Assembly (NCBI RefSeq): GCF_000003815.2
Contig: NC_049980.1
Coordinates: forward strand, 14,112,686 to 14,176,685
Direction: 5' to 3'
Source: Branchiostoma floridae
Taxonomy: Eukaryota; Chordata; Leptocardii; Amphioxiformes; Branchiostomatidae
Length of the DNA: 64,000 nucleotides
Part shown: piece by piece, positions 50,801 to 58,734 of the stretch
How positions within the stretch are numbered: the first letter of the stretch is position 1
Layout: the number at the start of each line of letters is the position of its first letter
The notes under the pieces: model-generated
The model's input: only the letters and a program-made list of their open reading frames with translations
Databases searched by the model: none
What the model was told of the DNA's origin: nothing
Made by a program: the position numbers and the translations under genes

Positions 50801-53800
50801 GTTGAAAATAGGCAAAAAAGAAAGAAACGATTATTGGCCCATAGCGGCTCTCTATGGTACTGCAGCGGAACCTCTGGTTTTGGTATCTCATCTTCTGGGC
50901 ATGCCACGGTTTTTGATTTTAGAATGATAGATCACTCTTGTCCTTTTTTCAATTGAAAAAAAATACGTTTCGTTGTACGTTTTGTTCCTGTGTTGTGACT
51001 TGGGTGCTTCAACAATTTACGGTGGCACATTTCTCTGGAGGGCGTCATGCTATCATTTGAAGGCCGAATGACGCAGAAGTTGGTGGGAGGTTAGCTAAGA
51101 AGGTACCCTACGGTGTTGAGCTTCACGGTTTGCTCTGTAAATGGAAAAAGGTGAAAATGTTGCCATTGGGGAATTTTCAGAACAGCCTCCTTAATGTTTC
51201 GCTTCATTCCTTGATGCTCCTTACGAAAACTTGGAGTTTTATTAATACTGGGAGGCAACGTATTTTTCATACAGACGGCAATGTGTGTAGCATTTTACCT
51301 TATCACAAATGACGACCTTAAACTTAATGCGTGGTAGGAATCATAATTTTCCTACTGGTAGTACCGGTTAGGAAGCTTTCGTTTTCCATTTGTCTTTTGC
51401 ACTTTCACTCTGGCAATGCAGCGCCATACCCATCACATATTCACATGGGGTAGGTTTTAGAGGGTCCCCCATCAAGCAGTCTACAATGAGTTTTGTTTGT
51501 TATACAAGAAAAAGCGCTGGCGCCGTCTCAGTCTATTTTCTACTGTCCATCTATCCATCTTCAAAAACCCGTGTGATAAGAAGAGGGAAACGGGCGGCAA
51601 TTCCGAGGATTATTCCGCACACATGAAGGATTACAGTCGCTGGAGCCCTGTAATCAAACAAGAGACAGTGATGTCTGCAACACTTGATAAATCCTCGCAA
51701 AAACTTCTCGAGGTAACCGTACGGCGCCTGCTTTATGTGCCGAATTCTGCACATCAATGATCCAGACAACGGACGACAAACTCTGCGATATCAGATGTTT
51801 CCCTCCTAGAGGCTGTTTGGTACCGCAAAGTTGCCTGACTGATTTCAAATGCATCGATCAACGGAGCGTATATACGCGCGCATGAACAGTTTCTACATAC
51901 ATGGCGTTAATTGAAGAGTTACGATCATTGCGTTGTTAATGCTGTAACTTTTAGTTTTCCAGTTATGTAACCCCGTTTTGCACGCAGACTGGGTTTTACA
52001 CCGAACATTAACCGAATATGTAAAAATAAATATGTCGCGGCAACTTTACCACGATGCGCTTCTCCATGCCTTTAGAATGGACCACTGAGGTTATTAGTTG
52101 ATGTTGATACCAGTTTTTTTGTGCTCTCAATTGGGCATCAATGCTGTAAGCTGTAAGCCGTTTAATTGCACAGCATTTTGCCAGCGTATTTTTTGCAGTT
52201 ATCTGGCTATATGATGCGAAGTTATCCAGCTGGACCGCACCGGTTTGGCCGGTGACTACGATCATCGCAAATACTTGGGCAGTATGATCATTTATAATCA
52301 CATTTCATACGAGTACAAATTCTAGTCATGTATCATTATCTGAACAGTTACATATATCACAAAGCCCCAGAACTATTTTATCCTTGATGAATCCACACAT
52401 ACCTTCGTGGTGTAGATAAGGATTAGCATGGGTATACATGTACCATTCTTGTTTTTCCTTGAAAGGCGCCGATCATTCATCATAATCAACATTACATCAT
52501 ATGTCGTGATCCCCAGTCTGAGTAGCAATATTTGTACATTAAGTTTCTGCCAGCATCCTTCATAAGCAGCTCATCAATCATAGGCTTTGGAAATCTCGCG
52601 ACAAATGCTAGTACAAAGTCCTTTGTGGCCAAGCTGAAGTGTGCACTTCCATTTTCCCATTTCTTTTCTTAATCCTCCAGAGCTGTTGTGTATTCAACAA
52701 GGTGCTGCATAAATTGCCACTGTGCACATGTTGGCTCTGAACTTGAAGAGACAAAGCAAAGAGTTTTCGATATCCAAAAATAACTCAGTCTATCTCCGCT
52801 TCAAAAGAACTCATTGCTTTCTATAATCTAAGTAAGGAAGATATAAAGTACCTAACTCCATCTTGTGTTTTGTACATGGTAACCGCTGATATTACATATT
52901 GTTCCGTCTAGCTTTTTGTGACAGCCTTCGGCTAGTTGGGCTGTACATGTATGTCTCTACATAGCCTAATAAATCAAAGAAAATCATCACATTAAATTAA
53001 ATCAAATTAAATGGTGATTTTCCCTTCTTGTATAGTTAATAATGTAGGAATACGCACTATCAATCGGACGTGTACATAATGGGCAAAGGAGAATTGTCAT
53101 GAATATAACCAAGTCCACACATTTTGGATATGTAAAAAGATTACCTTTAAGTTATCTCTATTTGATCAGACATAAAGAATGTAACTTTTGCCAATAGCGA
53201 TACAGTTATTTGATTTGTTTAGTTTAGTTTATTCGAATTTATAGAGTTATTTGTTTCCTACTGTATACTGTTTACCACTGTTTGTCTGTCACCTTTTGTC
53301 ACTTGCAATTAGCCCTCGGGCAAGAACTTGCAATAAACTTTCATTATATTACGCTCTAGGTTTTTTTTTTATGTACAAAGCGTGCATATATCTAGCTTTG
53401 GTAGAAATTGTAGGGGTTTAGAATTATCATTTTAACAGTTCAAGGTAGATGTAATCGGAGATTGTGTATGTAGAATAACTACAGATTCAAGGATGAAGCA
53501 ACCCACTTGTATCATATCAGCACCAGGCCCAGGAAAATATCATTGTTGCGTTTCCGATTATCTTCTGATGAAACAGTCTATTTTTTATAGATTTGGAACG
53601 CCCACATAGCAGCTAGGATGTGAACATAAGGACGACCTAAGTTTGATGGGTCTGTTCATATCACATCCTCTGAGAAAATGGATGCACTCAAATTTCAGAT
53701 AGAAAATTTACTGTTCCTTGGAATCTGTCTTCCAAAAAGGGCTAGGAGCCGCAAGTTTTGCTGGGGTCGGTTTGGTAATTGTGAACACAACATTTTCCTA

Positions 53801-54595
53801 AATATTATCATCCTTGTCGTTCCTTACAGATGTCACCCCGCCGTACTTCGGAGACACGTGTCCAGGTGACATGAACCTGAAGAACAAACGGTGTGAAAAC
53901 AAGGTCCTCCTGAACTTCACGGTACCGACAGCTGTGGACAACTCCGGGTATGTCAAGGTGGACGGACCGGAAACCAAACCACCCATCTACCTGGCCGGGG
54001 GACAGTACACCTGGATATACACCGCTAGTGACGCTTCCAACAATGAAGCAAGATGTCAAATAGCAATAGGAGTGCAAGGTGTGTTGGCGTTTGCATCACT
54101 CATATATAATGGGTAACCAGCCGTAGCATCTCTGTATTCAGTTTTAACTCGAAATAATCTTTTGGTTGTGACATTTTACCCACTTGTAAATTCTACATTT
54201 GCAATTTATTTGCAAATTAAGCTGGTGTGTTACGCCGAACGGCGGTTATACCGGCTATATAGATACAGATACAGATATTTACTTCAATTTTGCTTTTACC
54301 ACTTACTCTTTCCCATTTACTCTGCCCACTCACTCTTTGGGACATACATGTATCGTAGATGATTGTGGAATCACAATAGATGTTGTTTTAGATTTTTTTC
54401 AACTTTTCACTACAGTTGTTAAGTGCCCGACGATTAAGGTGCCTCACAACGGCGAGGTGACGTCCAAGAGCTGCGGCTCGCTGTACGGCTCCGAGGTGCA
54501 GTTTGTTTGTAAGGAGGGCTTCAAGCTGATGGGCACTGGCATCCGGACATGTGGACCTAACGGAGAGTGGGAGGGGGGCGACGTGCAGTGCATCG
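21325..54595 (+). CDS. mosaic CUB-EGF-EGF-sushi-HYR-sushi protein, four coding exons visible, 3' end missing
   Basis: The coding exons are 21325-22054, 37501-37695, 53830-54078 and 54416-54595. All junctions are phase 1, so the reading frame runs through without adjustment and gives about 451 residues: signal peptide, CUB, two EGF-like domains, sushi (CCP), HYR, sushi. There is no stop codon after the last exon, only a GTAAGT donor, so more exons follow. Proteins with sushi and HYR modules of this kind are secreted or membrane-anchored adhesion, complement-like or matrix proteins (compare SVEP1, SRPX and CSMD families), but this exact order does not let me assign an orthologue. The gene is interrupted by the N gap at 34245-34344, and the complete POMK gene lies inside its second large intron on the other strand. 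Extra exons within the large introns may have escaped me. Confidence 0.75.
22055..24697. other. intron 1, left part
   Basis: No exon recognised. A 142-codon open frame on the minus strand (23476-23904) starts with a hydrophobic stretch but has no known domain or supporting splice sites. Around 22300-22640 two GC-rich CCCGGYC...GGAAATGTGACGTTAGC-like words repeat, probably an old element. Confidence 0.4.
24698..24932. mobile_element. PIF/Harbinger-like MITE with CCCCTGTCACA ends
   Basis: The element (24701-24929) runs from TACCCCTGTCACATT to AAATGTGACAGGGGCA, and both ends are followed by TTA (24698-24700 and 24930-24932). A 3-bp TTA/TAA duplication is the target preference of PIF/Harbinger elements, so this class is inferred. 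It has no coding capacity. Related ends occur at about 41772, 43425-43712 and 44082-44357. Confidence 0.7.
25308..25547 (+). mobile_element. PIF/Harbinger-like MITE with AGGTGCA-TCTCAC ends, copy 1
   Basis: The element (25311-25544, 234 bp) starts AGGTGCAATCTCAC and ends GTGAGAGTGCATCT, flanked by TAA on both sides (25308-25310 and 25545-25547). The interior includes GTCAAGCTTGCGTCACTGCG and a conserved GACTTAGAAGACGACAAA. The copy at 27106-27330 is its reverse complement over the whole length. Confidence 0.8.
26784..26813 (+). repeat. (GACA)n microsatellite
   Basis: Seven to eight uninterrupted GACA units inside intron 1 of the mosaic gene. Confidence 0.9.
27103..27333 (-). mobile_element. 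PIF/Harbinger-like MITE with AGGTGCA-TCTCAC ends, copy 2
   Basis: The element (27106-27330, 225 bp) is flanked by TTA on both sides (27103-27105 and 27331-27333). It has the same termini as 25311-25544 with the interior in opposite orientation. TTA is the reverse complement of the TAA at copy 1, so both copies inserted in the same orientation relative to a TAA target. Confidence 0.8.
27334..30509. other. intron 1, middle part
   Basis: No exon recognised. The open frame 27525-27950 (plus, 141 codons) has no domain and no Cys pattern of the modules in this gene. Around 29766-29801 a short stretch (TTCTTGCCCGAGGGCTAATT) matches 53304-53339 in the opposite orientation, a probable retroelement 3' end. 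Confidence 0.4.
29766..29801 (-). repeat. 3'-end fragment of a non-LTR retroelement family, copy 1
   Basis: The reverse complement reads CAATTAGCCCTCGGGCAAG followed by CAATAAA, nearly the same as 53304-53339. The shared part ends in CAATAAA, as expected for a retroelement 3' terminus. Only the extreme end is present. Confidence 0.45.
30510..30851 (+). mobile_element. SINE-like element with 15-bp target-site duplication and (ATGT)n tail
   Basis: A 312-bp unit (30525-30836) is bounded by the exact direct repeat GTTACTCCAAGGTAG (30510-30524 and 30837-30851). It begins GGATAGCGAATGGCAGG and carries an ATGT microsatellite at 30787-30811 near its 3' end. A 15-bp duplication is typical of LINE-mediated retroposition. 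TAGCGAATGGCAGG and CTGCGATTCATAGCC, about 35 bases apart, could be decayed A and B boxes of a tRNA-derived promoter (inference). A second copy lies inverted at 34999-35283. Confidence 0.7.
30852..34244. other. intron 1, right part, up to the second gap
   Basis: Contains an AT microsatellite (31671-31706) and, around 33475-33545 on the minus strand, a weak tRNA-like word (GGGTTCGATTTTATG) that may be a SINE remnant. No exon recognised. The overlapping open frames at 32094-32412 lack a consistent domain. Confidence 0.35.
34245..34344. other. assembly gap, 100 N
   Basis: A placeholder gap inside intron 1 of the mosaic gene. The CUB/EGF exon and the sushi/HYR exons therefore sit on different contigs. 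Phase agreement supports but does not prove that they belong to one gene. Confidence 0.98.
34470..34559 (+). repeat. three tandem 30-bp units
   Basis: GTTGNTACARAATYAAGTTG followed by YYAATTARAC/G repeats three times (34470, 34500, 34530) with a few substitutions, 126 bases after the gap. It may be the edge of a longer array collapsed in the assembly. Confidence 0.8.
34999..35283 (-). mobile_element. SINE-like element, inverted copy of 30525-30836
   Basis: The reverse complement matches 30525-30836 from GGATAGCGAA to GGGGCTAGTCAATG, with a shorter AT-rich tail in place of the ATGT run and small indels (the ACCCCGCCCGAGG part). No convincing target-site duplication is visible, so the copy is older or its ends are eroded. 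Confidence 0.7.
35284..37500. other. intron 1, end
   Basis: No exon or element recognised. The open frame 35715-36077 (plus) has no domain. The last bases before 37501 form the acceptor TTACTCTCTGCACAG. Confidence 0.4.
37501..37695 (+). CDS. exon: sushi (CCP) domain 1
   Basis: A symmetric phase 1-1 exon of exactly 195 bases between CTCTGCACAG and G|GTAAGC. The reading frame begins TCPLLQDPPNGKVSPPPC and continues VGETCYFTCDNTYVQSGP, then KTCLSDGYWTQEKESTVC. This gives the sushi pattern: first Cys, PxNGK, CxFTC, GYW with a conserved Trp, last Cys. Symmetric 1-1 sushi exons are the standard unit of exon shuffling in complement-type proteins. Confidence 0.88.
37696..40969. other. intron 2, left part
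   Basis: No exon recognised on either strand. The minus open frame 39423-39782 is not domain-bearing. Confidence 0.4.
40970..41030 (+). repeat. dispersed repeat, second copy of 6330-6395
   Basis: AATTAGCGACGCTGAAGAAG, CTGATGGACGTCACTTGAAA and ATGTCC match the copy at 6330-6395. It is probably a retroelement 3' tail. Confidence 0.45.
41215..41345 (+). repeat. dispersed repeat, related to 54800-54935
   Basis: Both stretches run from TTTGTTATNTTTTAAATCA through ATATTCCAATTATAAAA to AAATCCAACTTTGGTC and a GCCRTCTA...AAAGGGCC end. Parent element unknown. Confidence 0.5.
41772..42065 (+). mobile_element. degraded MITE of the GCCCCTGTCACA family
   Basis: The left end TAAAGCCCCTGTCGCACATTC resembles the ends of 44082-44357. 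Interior words GATGACCTTGCTCA and GGTCGGGGGGCAT are shared with the copy at 43425-43712. The right terminus is eroded. Confidence 0.45.
43425..43712 (+). mobile_element. degraded MITE of the GCCCCTGTCACA family
   Basis: It starts GGTCACACTGTCACACAG and ends CTATGTGTGACAAGGTCTTA, with the interior words CCCAACCAAGG, GATGACCTTGCTCA and GTCGGGGGGTCATGGTCG. The interior matches the copy at 41772-42065 in order. Confidence 0.5.
44082..44357 (+). mobile_element. MITE with TAAGCCYCTGTCACA ends
   Basis: The left end TAAGCCTCTGTCACATG pairs with the right end CATGTGTGACAGGGGCTTA. The interior ends in GGTCATGGTCGGCC, shared with the neighbours at 41772 and 43425. Three relatives within 2.6 kb of one intron suggest local spread or a shared target preference. 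Confidence 0.6.
44358..46086. other. intron 2, between MITEs and POMK
   Basis: No coding sequence recognised. The stretch left of 46087 should contain the POMK 3' untranslated region and poly(A) site. ATTAAA on the minus strand near 45706 is one possible signal. Confidence 0.35.
46087..46106. repeat. poly-C tract just behind the POMK stop codon
   Basis: A run of about a dozen C on the plus strand (G on the transcript) starts within 25 bases of the POMK stop codon, in its 3' untranslated region. Length polymorphism is likely. Confidence 0.7.
46111..46866 (-). CDS. POMK: POMK exon 2: kinase domain to stop
   Basis: The acceptor is TTGCATTTTGTAG|GTTTAC. The first ten residues, VYKATWRGRP, continue the frame of exon 1, followed by the kinase lobes and the stop at 46111. 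An exact tandem repeat of 18 bases (46297-46314 and 46315-46332) adds six residues at the start of the helix that carries the conserved DIW, where vertebrate POMK has a single IDIWKIP. Confidence 0.93.
   Translation of the reverse strand, partial: VYKATWRGRPVAYSNLSNTAYLQDFLHGVEMLRNMQQTSHAVQLVGSCNTTLLTEYCRLGSAFHINAILDRTSSDVRTRFNVAMSYIEAIHFLHSSPVGTRVMCDSYNLLHALSQFLVTEDLRLVLNDLDDIPEVNPEENVFVKCKRKQIKSPFNAPEQRSPFENEPFEDSRIPPYDEKKTDIWKKTDIWKIPLVVRHLLGKVNGSDAVSSHLFQVHQRCRKRDPKQRPSAKVVLKEYKRIRNMLFSEETA
46111..47702 (-). CDS. POMK: protein O-mannose kinase (POMK, SGK196), complete, two exons
   Basis: Exon 1 is 47702-47349 (118 codons) and exon 2 is 46866-46111 (251 codons plus stop). Joined in phase 0 they give 369 residues; human POMK has 350. 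POMK is an ER type II membrane protein. In vertebrates it phosphorylates the 6-position of O-mannose on the core M3 glycan of alpha-dystroglycan, a step needed for matriglycan and laminin binding. Residues about 8-30 form the signal anchor. The luminal CPPGSFRLATMETCTPWLGC motif (79-98) and GAVKK lead into the kinase fold. SSPVGTRVMCDSYN (about 213-226) carries the catalytic-loop Asp, NDLD (245-248) replaces DFG, and APE is at 274-276. All of this is POMK-specific. The gene lies nested, antisense, in an intron of the mosaic CUB/sushi gene. Oddity: KKTDIW is duplicated at 297-308. Confidence 0.95.
47349..47702 (-). CDS. POMK: POMK exon 1: signal anchor and luminal Cys-rich lead-in
   Basis: The ATG at 47702 is the only start that places a basic residue followed by a long hydrophobic run at the N-terminus, as a type II anchor needs. 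The exon ends GCAGTGAAGAAG|GTAAAT (donor at 47348-47347) in phase 0, directly after the glycine-loop equivalent GAVKK. The intron is 482 bases (47348-46867). Confidence 0.93.
47703..48969. other. POMK upstream region
   Basis: The POMK promoter and 5' untranslated region should lie here, reading leftward. I see no TATA box or other defined element that I would defend. No other gene. Confidence 0.35.
48970..49610 (-). pseudogene. decayed 3' end of a Penelope-like retroelement (GIY-YIG region)
   Basis: The minus-strand frame ends IKEAFYTRALQQSLNRDGWR, then HRLSATYDPLL. This is the C-terminal signature (IKEAxxIR...PSLNRDGGRHRLSxTYDxLL) that follows the GIY-YIG endonuclease domain of many Penelope-like elements. 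Upstream, CCVVYHIRCKC resembles the start of that domain (VVYxIxCxxC), but the YIG-type motif and catalytic residues between are missing or scrambled, and no reverse transcriptase is present. Behind the stop codon, ACGTGACGTCAC, CCCTGACAAAGACTGG and GATCAGTCGAAAATTTGG resemble the element's 3' untranslated tail. It lies in intron 2 of the mosaic gene and is a non-functional relic. Confidence 0.65.
49611..52149. other. intron 2, right part
   Basis: Many short open frames but no recognisable exon. A palindromic CTACTGGTAGTACCGGTAGG-like cluster lies near 51350. Nothing else called. Confidence 0.35.
52150..52262 (+). mobile_element. fragment of the pogo/Tigger-like MITE family of 60007-60180
   Basis: GTAAGCCGTTTAATTGCACAG, TTTGCCAGCG, GCGAAGTTATCCAGCTGGAC and GCACCGGTTTGG follow the order of the complete copy. 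The right terminus is missing. Confidence 0.6.
52895..52980 (+). repeat. retroelement 3'-tail-like sequence
   Basis: GTGACAGCCTTCGGCTAGTTG followed by GCTGTACATGTATG and CCTAATAAATC resembles the short terminal segment of invertebrate non-LTR elements. Tail only. Confidence 0.35.
53290..53345 (+). repeat. 3'-end fragment of a non-LTR retroelement family, copy 2
   Basis: CACTTGCAATTAGCCCTCGG then GCAAGAACTTGCAATAAACT is the counterpart of 29766-29801 in opposite orientation. Confidence 0.45.
53830..54078 (+). CDS. exon: HYR domain
   Basis: A symmetric phase 1-1 exon of 249 bases between TTCCTTACAG and G|GTGTGT. The frame begins DVTPPYFGDTCPGDM and continues VLLNFTVPTAVDNSGYVKV, ending YTWIYTASDASNNEARCQIA. 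This fits the hyalin repeat: DxTPP start, two conserved Cys, PTAxDNSG centre, YTAxDASGNxAxC end. HYR modules are immunoglobulin-like adhesion units, often beside sushi domains. The next exon follows after only 337 bases. Confidence 0.9.
54218..54278 (+). repeat. 54-bp dispersed motif, copy 2, inside the HYR-sushi intron
   Basis: TTAAGCTGGTGTGTTACGCC, GAACGGCGGTTATACCGGC and TATATAGATACAGATAC differ from 17748-17801 at only a few positions. It occupies about a sixth of this short intron. Confidence 0.6.
54416..54595 (+). CDS. exon: sushi (CCP) domain 2
   Basis: A symmetric phase 1-1 exon of 180 bases between TTTTCACTACAG and G|GTAAGT. The frame begins VVKCPTIKVPHNGEVTSKSC and continues YGSEVQFVCKEGFKLMGTG, then RTCGPNGEWEGGDVQCI. 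The four Cys and the Trp are at the sushi spacing. The donor shows that the gene goes on, but I find no later exon before the gap at 59052. Confidence 0.9.
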
Positions 54596-54607
54596 GTAAG
54601 TAGTATA

Positions 54608-54735
54608 TGTACATTGTGGCTTGGAGACAGTGAAGTACTCTGACAAACCCGGTATGGGCAGGCTCTGATTGCGCTTTTCACAGGCACTAACTGTTAGAGA
54701 CCACATGTATGAATGGGTGGACGCTCTTACTTACT
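54608..54735 (+). repeat. dispersed repeat, uninterrupted copy
   Basis: ACATTGTGGCTTGGAGACAG, GAAGTACTCTGACAAACCC, CTTTTCACAGGCACTA and CCACATGTATGAATGG. The same sequence occurs again split by an insertion (54937-54983 and 56361-56437), which makes this copy the empty-site reference. Confidence 0.65.
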
Positions 54736-54983
54736 TACTTACTTTTCAACTAAAGATTGCGACCGACAGATCGCTCAACGAATTGATAAAAAAATTTTTT
54801 CTTACGTTCTGTCTGTTTTGTTATCTTTTTAAATCATCATTTTACATCTTGCATCATATTCCAATTATAAAAAAGAGGGCCACGAAAATCCAATTTTGGT
54901 CATCGCCATCTAAAATGTATTAGAAAGGGGGCCTTAGTGCATTGTGGCTTGTAGCGAGTAAAGTACTCTCGGACAAGCCCAGT

Positions 54984-56360
54984 TAAGGCTAGGGTCACAA
55001 TTGGCCCGGTGCCCGTCAGGGATGTAGCCCCGGCCGGGCTCTGAAGTCGGGCGGACACCGGCTGTTTACCGGCTGTCGTGGTCACAATCAAACGTTGCCT
55101 TCGCGCTGCCCCATGGGGGTCCCGGAGTGTTCCGGCGGGCACCCCGTCATTTTTCTTTAAATAATTTCCACCTTCCTAGGTTCGTCTCCGGCAGACACCC
55201 GTCAGATGTTCTGACGGTGTCCTGTAGTCACCCCTGCGGGGTCCGACAAGGTAACGTTTGTCTCTCACAGCCCGGTGGGGCAGTTGTAGGGTCCCTGCCG
55301 CATGCCCTGCGAACAACGGCAGGGAGCCAGGCAGGCTCCTGGTGGGCACTCTTTAAGGGGTATAAAAACAAGCATTGCCTGCATTCACTTAAGGTAGTAC
55401 ATCATTGAACTTGGAGTACTGGTGCGGTACGTCGGGGTCCGTTCACTGCGGCACGGTTTTTTTCGCCAACTTTTCCTCGCACTCGCACTGACGTGCGGCA
55501 CTGTTACGTTTCTAAACTAAACTAAATAAATATGTTATTGGAATTTTTAATGTCGGCGGATGACTTGCCAAACTGTTGAGGCCTATATTTTTATATTTGT
55601 AAAACGAAAAAAAAATGGCTTATGGGTCCGAATGACTGCAAGTTTGGCGTTCCGTCGGCCAATTACAGAGGAAACGTCCTTCTTCAGCCAAACATCTTTC
55701 TTCAGCTTGTTTCTATAGTCTGGGGTTGTAATATCGTAAAATACATAGAAGCTTTCTATGAAGGAGGCTATCTGTTCGTCCTGCTTCTCAGTGATGCAGC
55801 CTATTATGTGGTCTGTTGCGTGGTGTGTTGTCCTATCCCCCTCTGTTCAGCCCTTGTCTGCAGAAGTTTCTGTTGCTGAATTCTTCCGCCTGCCTAGTGG
55901 GCTAAGCGCTGTTTCCCCTGGTCTTCTCCTTTTCCTTGGTATAGCGCTATGCACTTAACTCCACTGTAATACGAGAACTGTGTGATACGTGTAAGTTCAC
56001 GGCTTTTGTCCTTTCACGTGATCTGTGACGTCACATATTTGACCCGGTGTTACGAATTACACACTTTTAATCCGTAAACCTGGTCTTTGACGTAACGAAT
56101 TTATTCCGACAGACTGCCGGCAACCGGAGGGGTCCCTCTCGGTGTTGTCACGATTAGGTCGCGGGGTGGTTGTACGAGCGGGTCCCTGGTTCATTTTAAC
56201 TCAGACTTAAATTGAACCAGGGTCCCGGCCGGGCCTCAAAATACCCCGGCAGCCGCGAGGTGTCCCACAGGGCAACGCAGGGGTCACGCCCGAAAGTGCC
56301 CCAAAACAGCCCGTGAATTGCCCGGCAGGGCCCCTTTTTCGAATTGTGACCTAAGCCTTA
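54984..56360. mobile_element. 1.37-kb GC-rich DNA transposon inserted in a repeat
   Basis: The left end AGGCTAGGGTCACAATT (after TTA at 54984) pairs with the right end AATTGTGACCTAAGCC (before TTA at 56358-56360). The next 100-300 bases at both ends are GC-rich GGCCCGG/CCGGGC sequence, and the middle is AT-richer. The repeat at 54608-54735 shows the uninterrupted target, so this is an insertion with a TTA or TTAA duplication. PiggyBac-like or Harbinger-like are possible by target. No transposase frame is present, so it is non-autonomous. Confidence 0.65.
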
Positions 56361-58734
56361 GGCAGGCACTGGTTGCCCTTTTCACAGGCTCTAGAGCTTG
56401 ATACCACCATGATGAATGGATGGATGAATGTTGCTGTTAGCGAAAGCAAACCTCTACGTTTTGAGTGTGAAGTGCAAAGTCGGAACAACCAAGACGATAC
56501 TTGAATGTTTAATGGATGTTATACTGAACTCCAAAGGCCAAGAAGAGATCACGTGGTTCTCTTGTTCCAAGAAAGCTCAAAGGTTTTAAGGCAGTCACTT
56601 CAGGTGTTATCCTGTGGAGGAAGTAGTTAAAGTCTGCTTCCCTTTTACTGTGATATACGAGCTCATGAAAACTTTCACTTCCAACCAGCACAGACTAAAC
56701 TCAAATACCGGCGTCCTCTGAAGAAAAGTCATTTGTTAGAATTTCTAGTATGCACGTCGGAGCTAAGACTTTTAGAGATTTATGGAAAGAAATTAAACAA
56801 TAAATGTCAAATTAGAAAAGAATGCCAAAATAGAAGGCAAGTATTTTGAAAGGAACATGCACGGATGGCAAAGTGTGTTGCATTGTAGTCCGATCGACAA
56901 AAGCGCAATTCTCATTTATTTGTTGATGCATCTCACAAACATTGATTTAAAGGAAGCTAAAATATCTACAAATGTAACAAGGAAGGTGTATGAATCCAAC
57001 GTTATATTCATTCACACATAAACCGCTCATAAACCGTATCCAGTGCGCCCTAATAACTTATTTATCCAATATCCAGTTACAATGATATCGTGATTCAATA
57101 CACGTGACCTATGTGACATCTTGCCTAATGCCCTCTTTGCTTATTAGTAACAATTGACCACCATATATTATTTCAATGTCTCGTAGTGCAAAGAGAACAA
57201 CAATACCAAACCATAGCTAGCTTTATGTTTGGGCCAAACTGTTGTGGTAAAACTTGAAATGCTTACATGTCACAAAGTACAACCACAGAAGATATACGTA
57301 CACAGAGAGCGCCTGCAGCATCTTCTAATGGAAAAGTCTGACATGTAGATGTAGCTGTACCCTCTGTACATCTGATGTGAGGTTCAAACCGCTCTTCATC
57401 CTTTGATGAATATAAGGGTACCCAAACGTTGACAGTACGTTTAGCTTGATTTATTTCATACTCAACCTGTAGTCAATACCTGGAAAGATCGCCACGTCCG
57501 TTTCCAATAACACGAACCCCGCAATACCAAGCCAGTTTCCATTAAGTGTTTCAAAACGTGCGCTGAGTTTTCAAGTGTGAGCAAGATTTTGGAGATATTG
57601 CGTCGTACATCACGACGCTAAGAGTGCGTCTGCATGGATTTTTCTTCCTCTGTGCCCCATTAGAAAAAGATCGACTTTTGATCCTACCGGGATAACTTTG
57701 GCGTTTCAATTGATCCATTGTTGGTGAGTCAATACCAGCGGAGGTAGAGAGATCACGGCTGATATGGGCTCCCCACACTTCTGTCTCAGGAGACCAGGGG
57801 TGGAGGTGAAAGGTGGAATGGAATCTATTCAACGTTCTGACTTATGAAAGGGAAGAGATCTCATGAAGAGATGAGTTTGGAAGCGTATATCTTGGAAATA
57901 TTACGACTTTGTACTACGCTGTACGTTAGAGCAGGGACATTTTGTTTGATTATGTCCTTAAGAGGGTAACAGTGTTATATTAGGAGTAAATCATAGAGAA
58001 AAATTACGCATGATATGTTACGATGGTCTAGAAAAGGTCTTCTGCAGACATCTTGGTTAAATTGGTATGACAAGAAGGGAGAGTTTGGACTCCTGGTGTT
58101 TACTGTGGTGATGTGACGAGACGTCAGTCCGTACGCCCTCATTCATCAATCAGACAGTGTCAGGCATGTATCATCTCCGCAGATAGATGATACGAATAGC
58201 GTTTCTGCCAGACATATAGCCAGACATATATTACCATTAATAAAAAACGTTCTCTATGTGAAGAAAAATTGTTGTGTTAAGAAAGGTCACGGCATTGAGG
58301 CAGAGATACCAATACCGGGGCCTTAGCGTGCCAGGAGGACTCATATTGATGCCTGCCTTGCGTGTCAGACATTCATAAAGCTACTGCAGGAGGAATAAGC
58401 ACAGCGAACCCAGGCCTTGGGGAGAAGCAGTCGCTCATCAAATGTGATGTACAGGATTATTGTGTTTCGATTGATGTGCACTTCACTTTGCTTCTCGCTG
58501 CCGCGCGGTCAGATCCTGTAACCTTAGAAGAATACAAATCACCTCAGAACAACTTTGACTTGCCTAAACTTTAGTTTGTCTCGGCGTGAGTGTACGATGA
58601 GTTCTTAACTCTATAGCCCACACAAGCAATCAAGAAAGTACTGTTCAAATGGATGGACAACACGATGTATGAATGGTACAAGAGGGTGTGAACAGATGGA
58701 ATTAATGACGTGGGACTACTGAGACCATACAAGG
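56361..58734. other. no gene recognised
   Basis: The first 75 bases are the right half of the interrupted repeat. The rest holds scattered short open frames. The minus frame 57551-57832 shows no domain. Neither later exons of the mosaic gene nor the missing NBAS 3' exons can be seen here. Confidence 0.45.
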
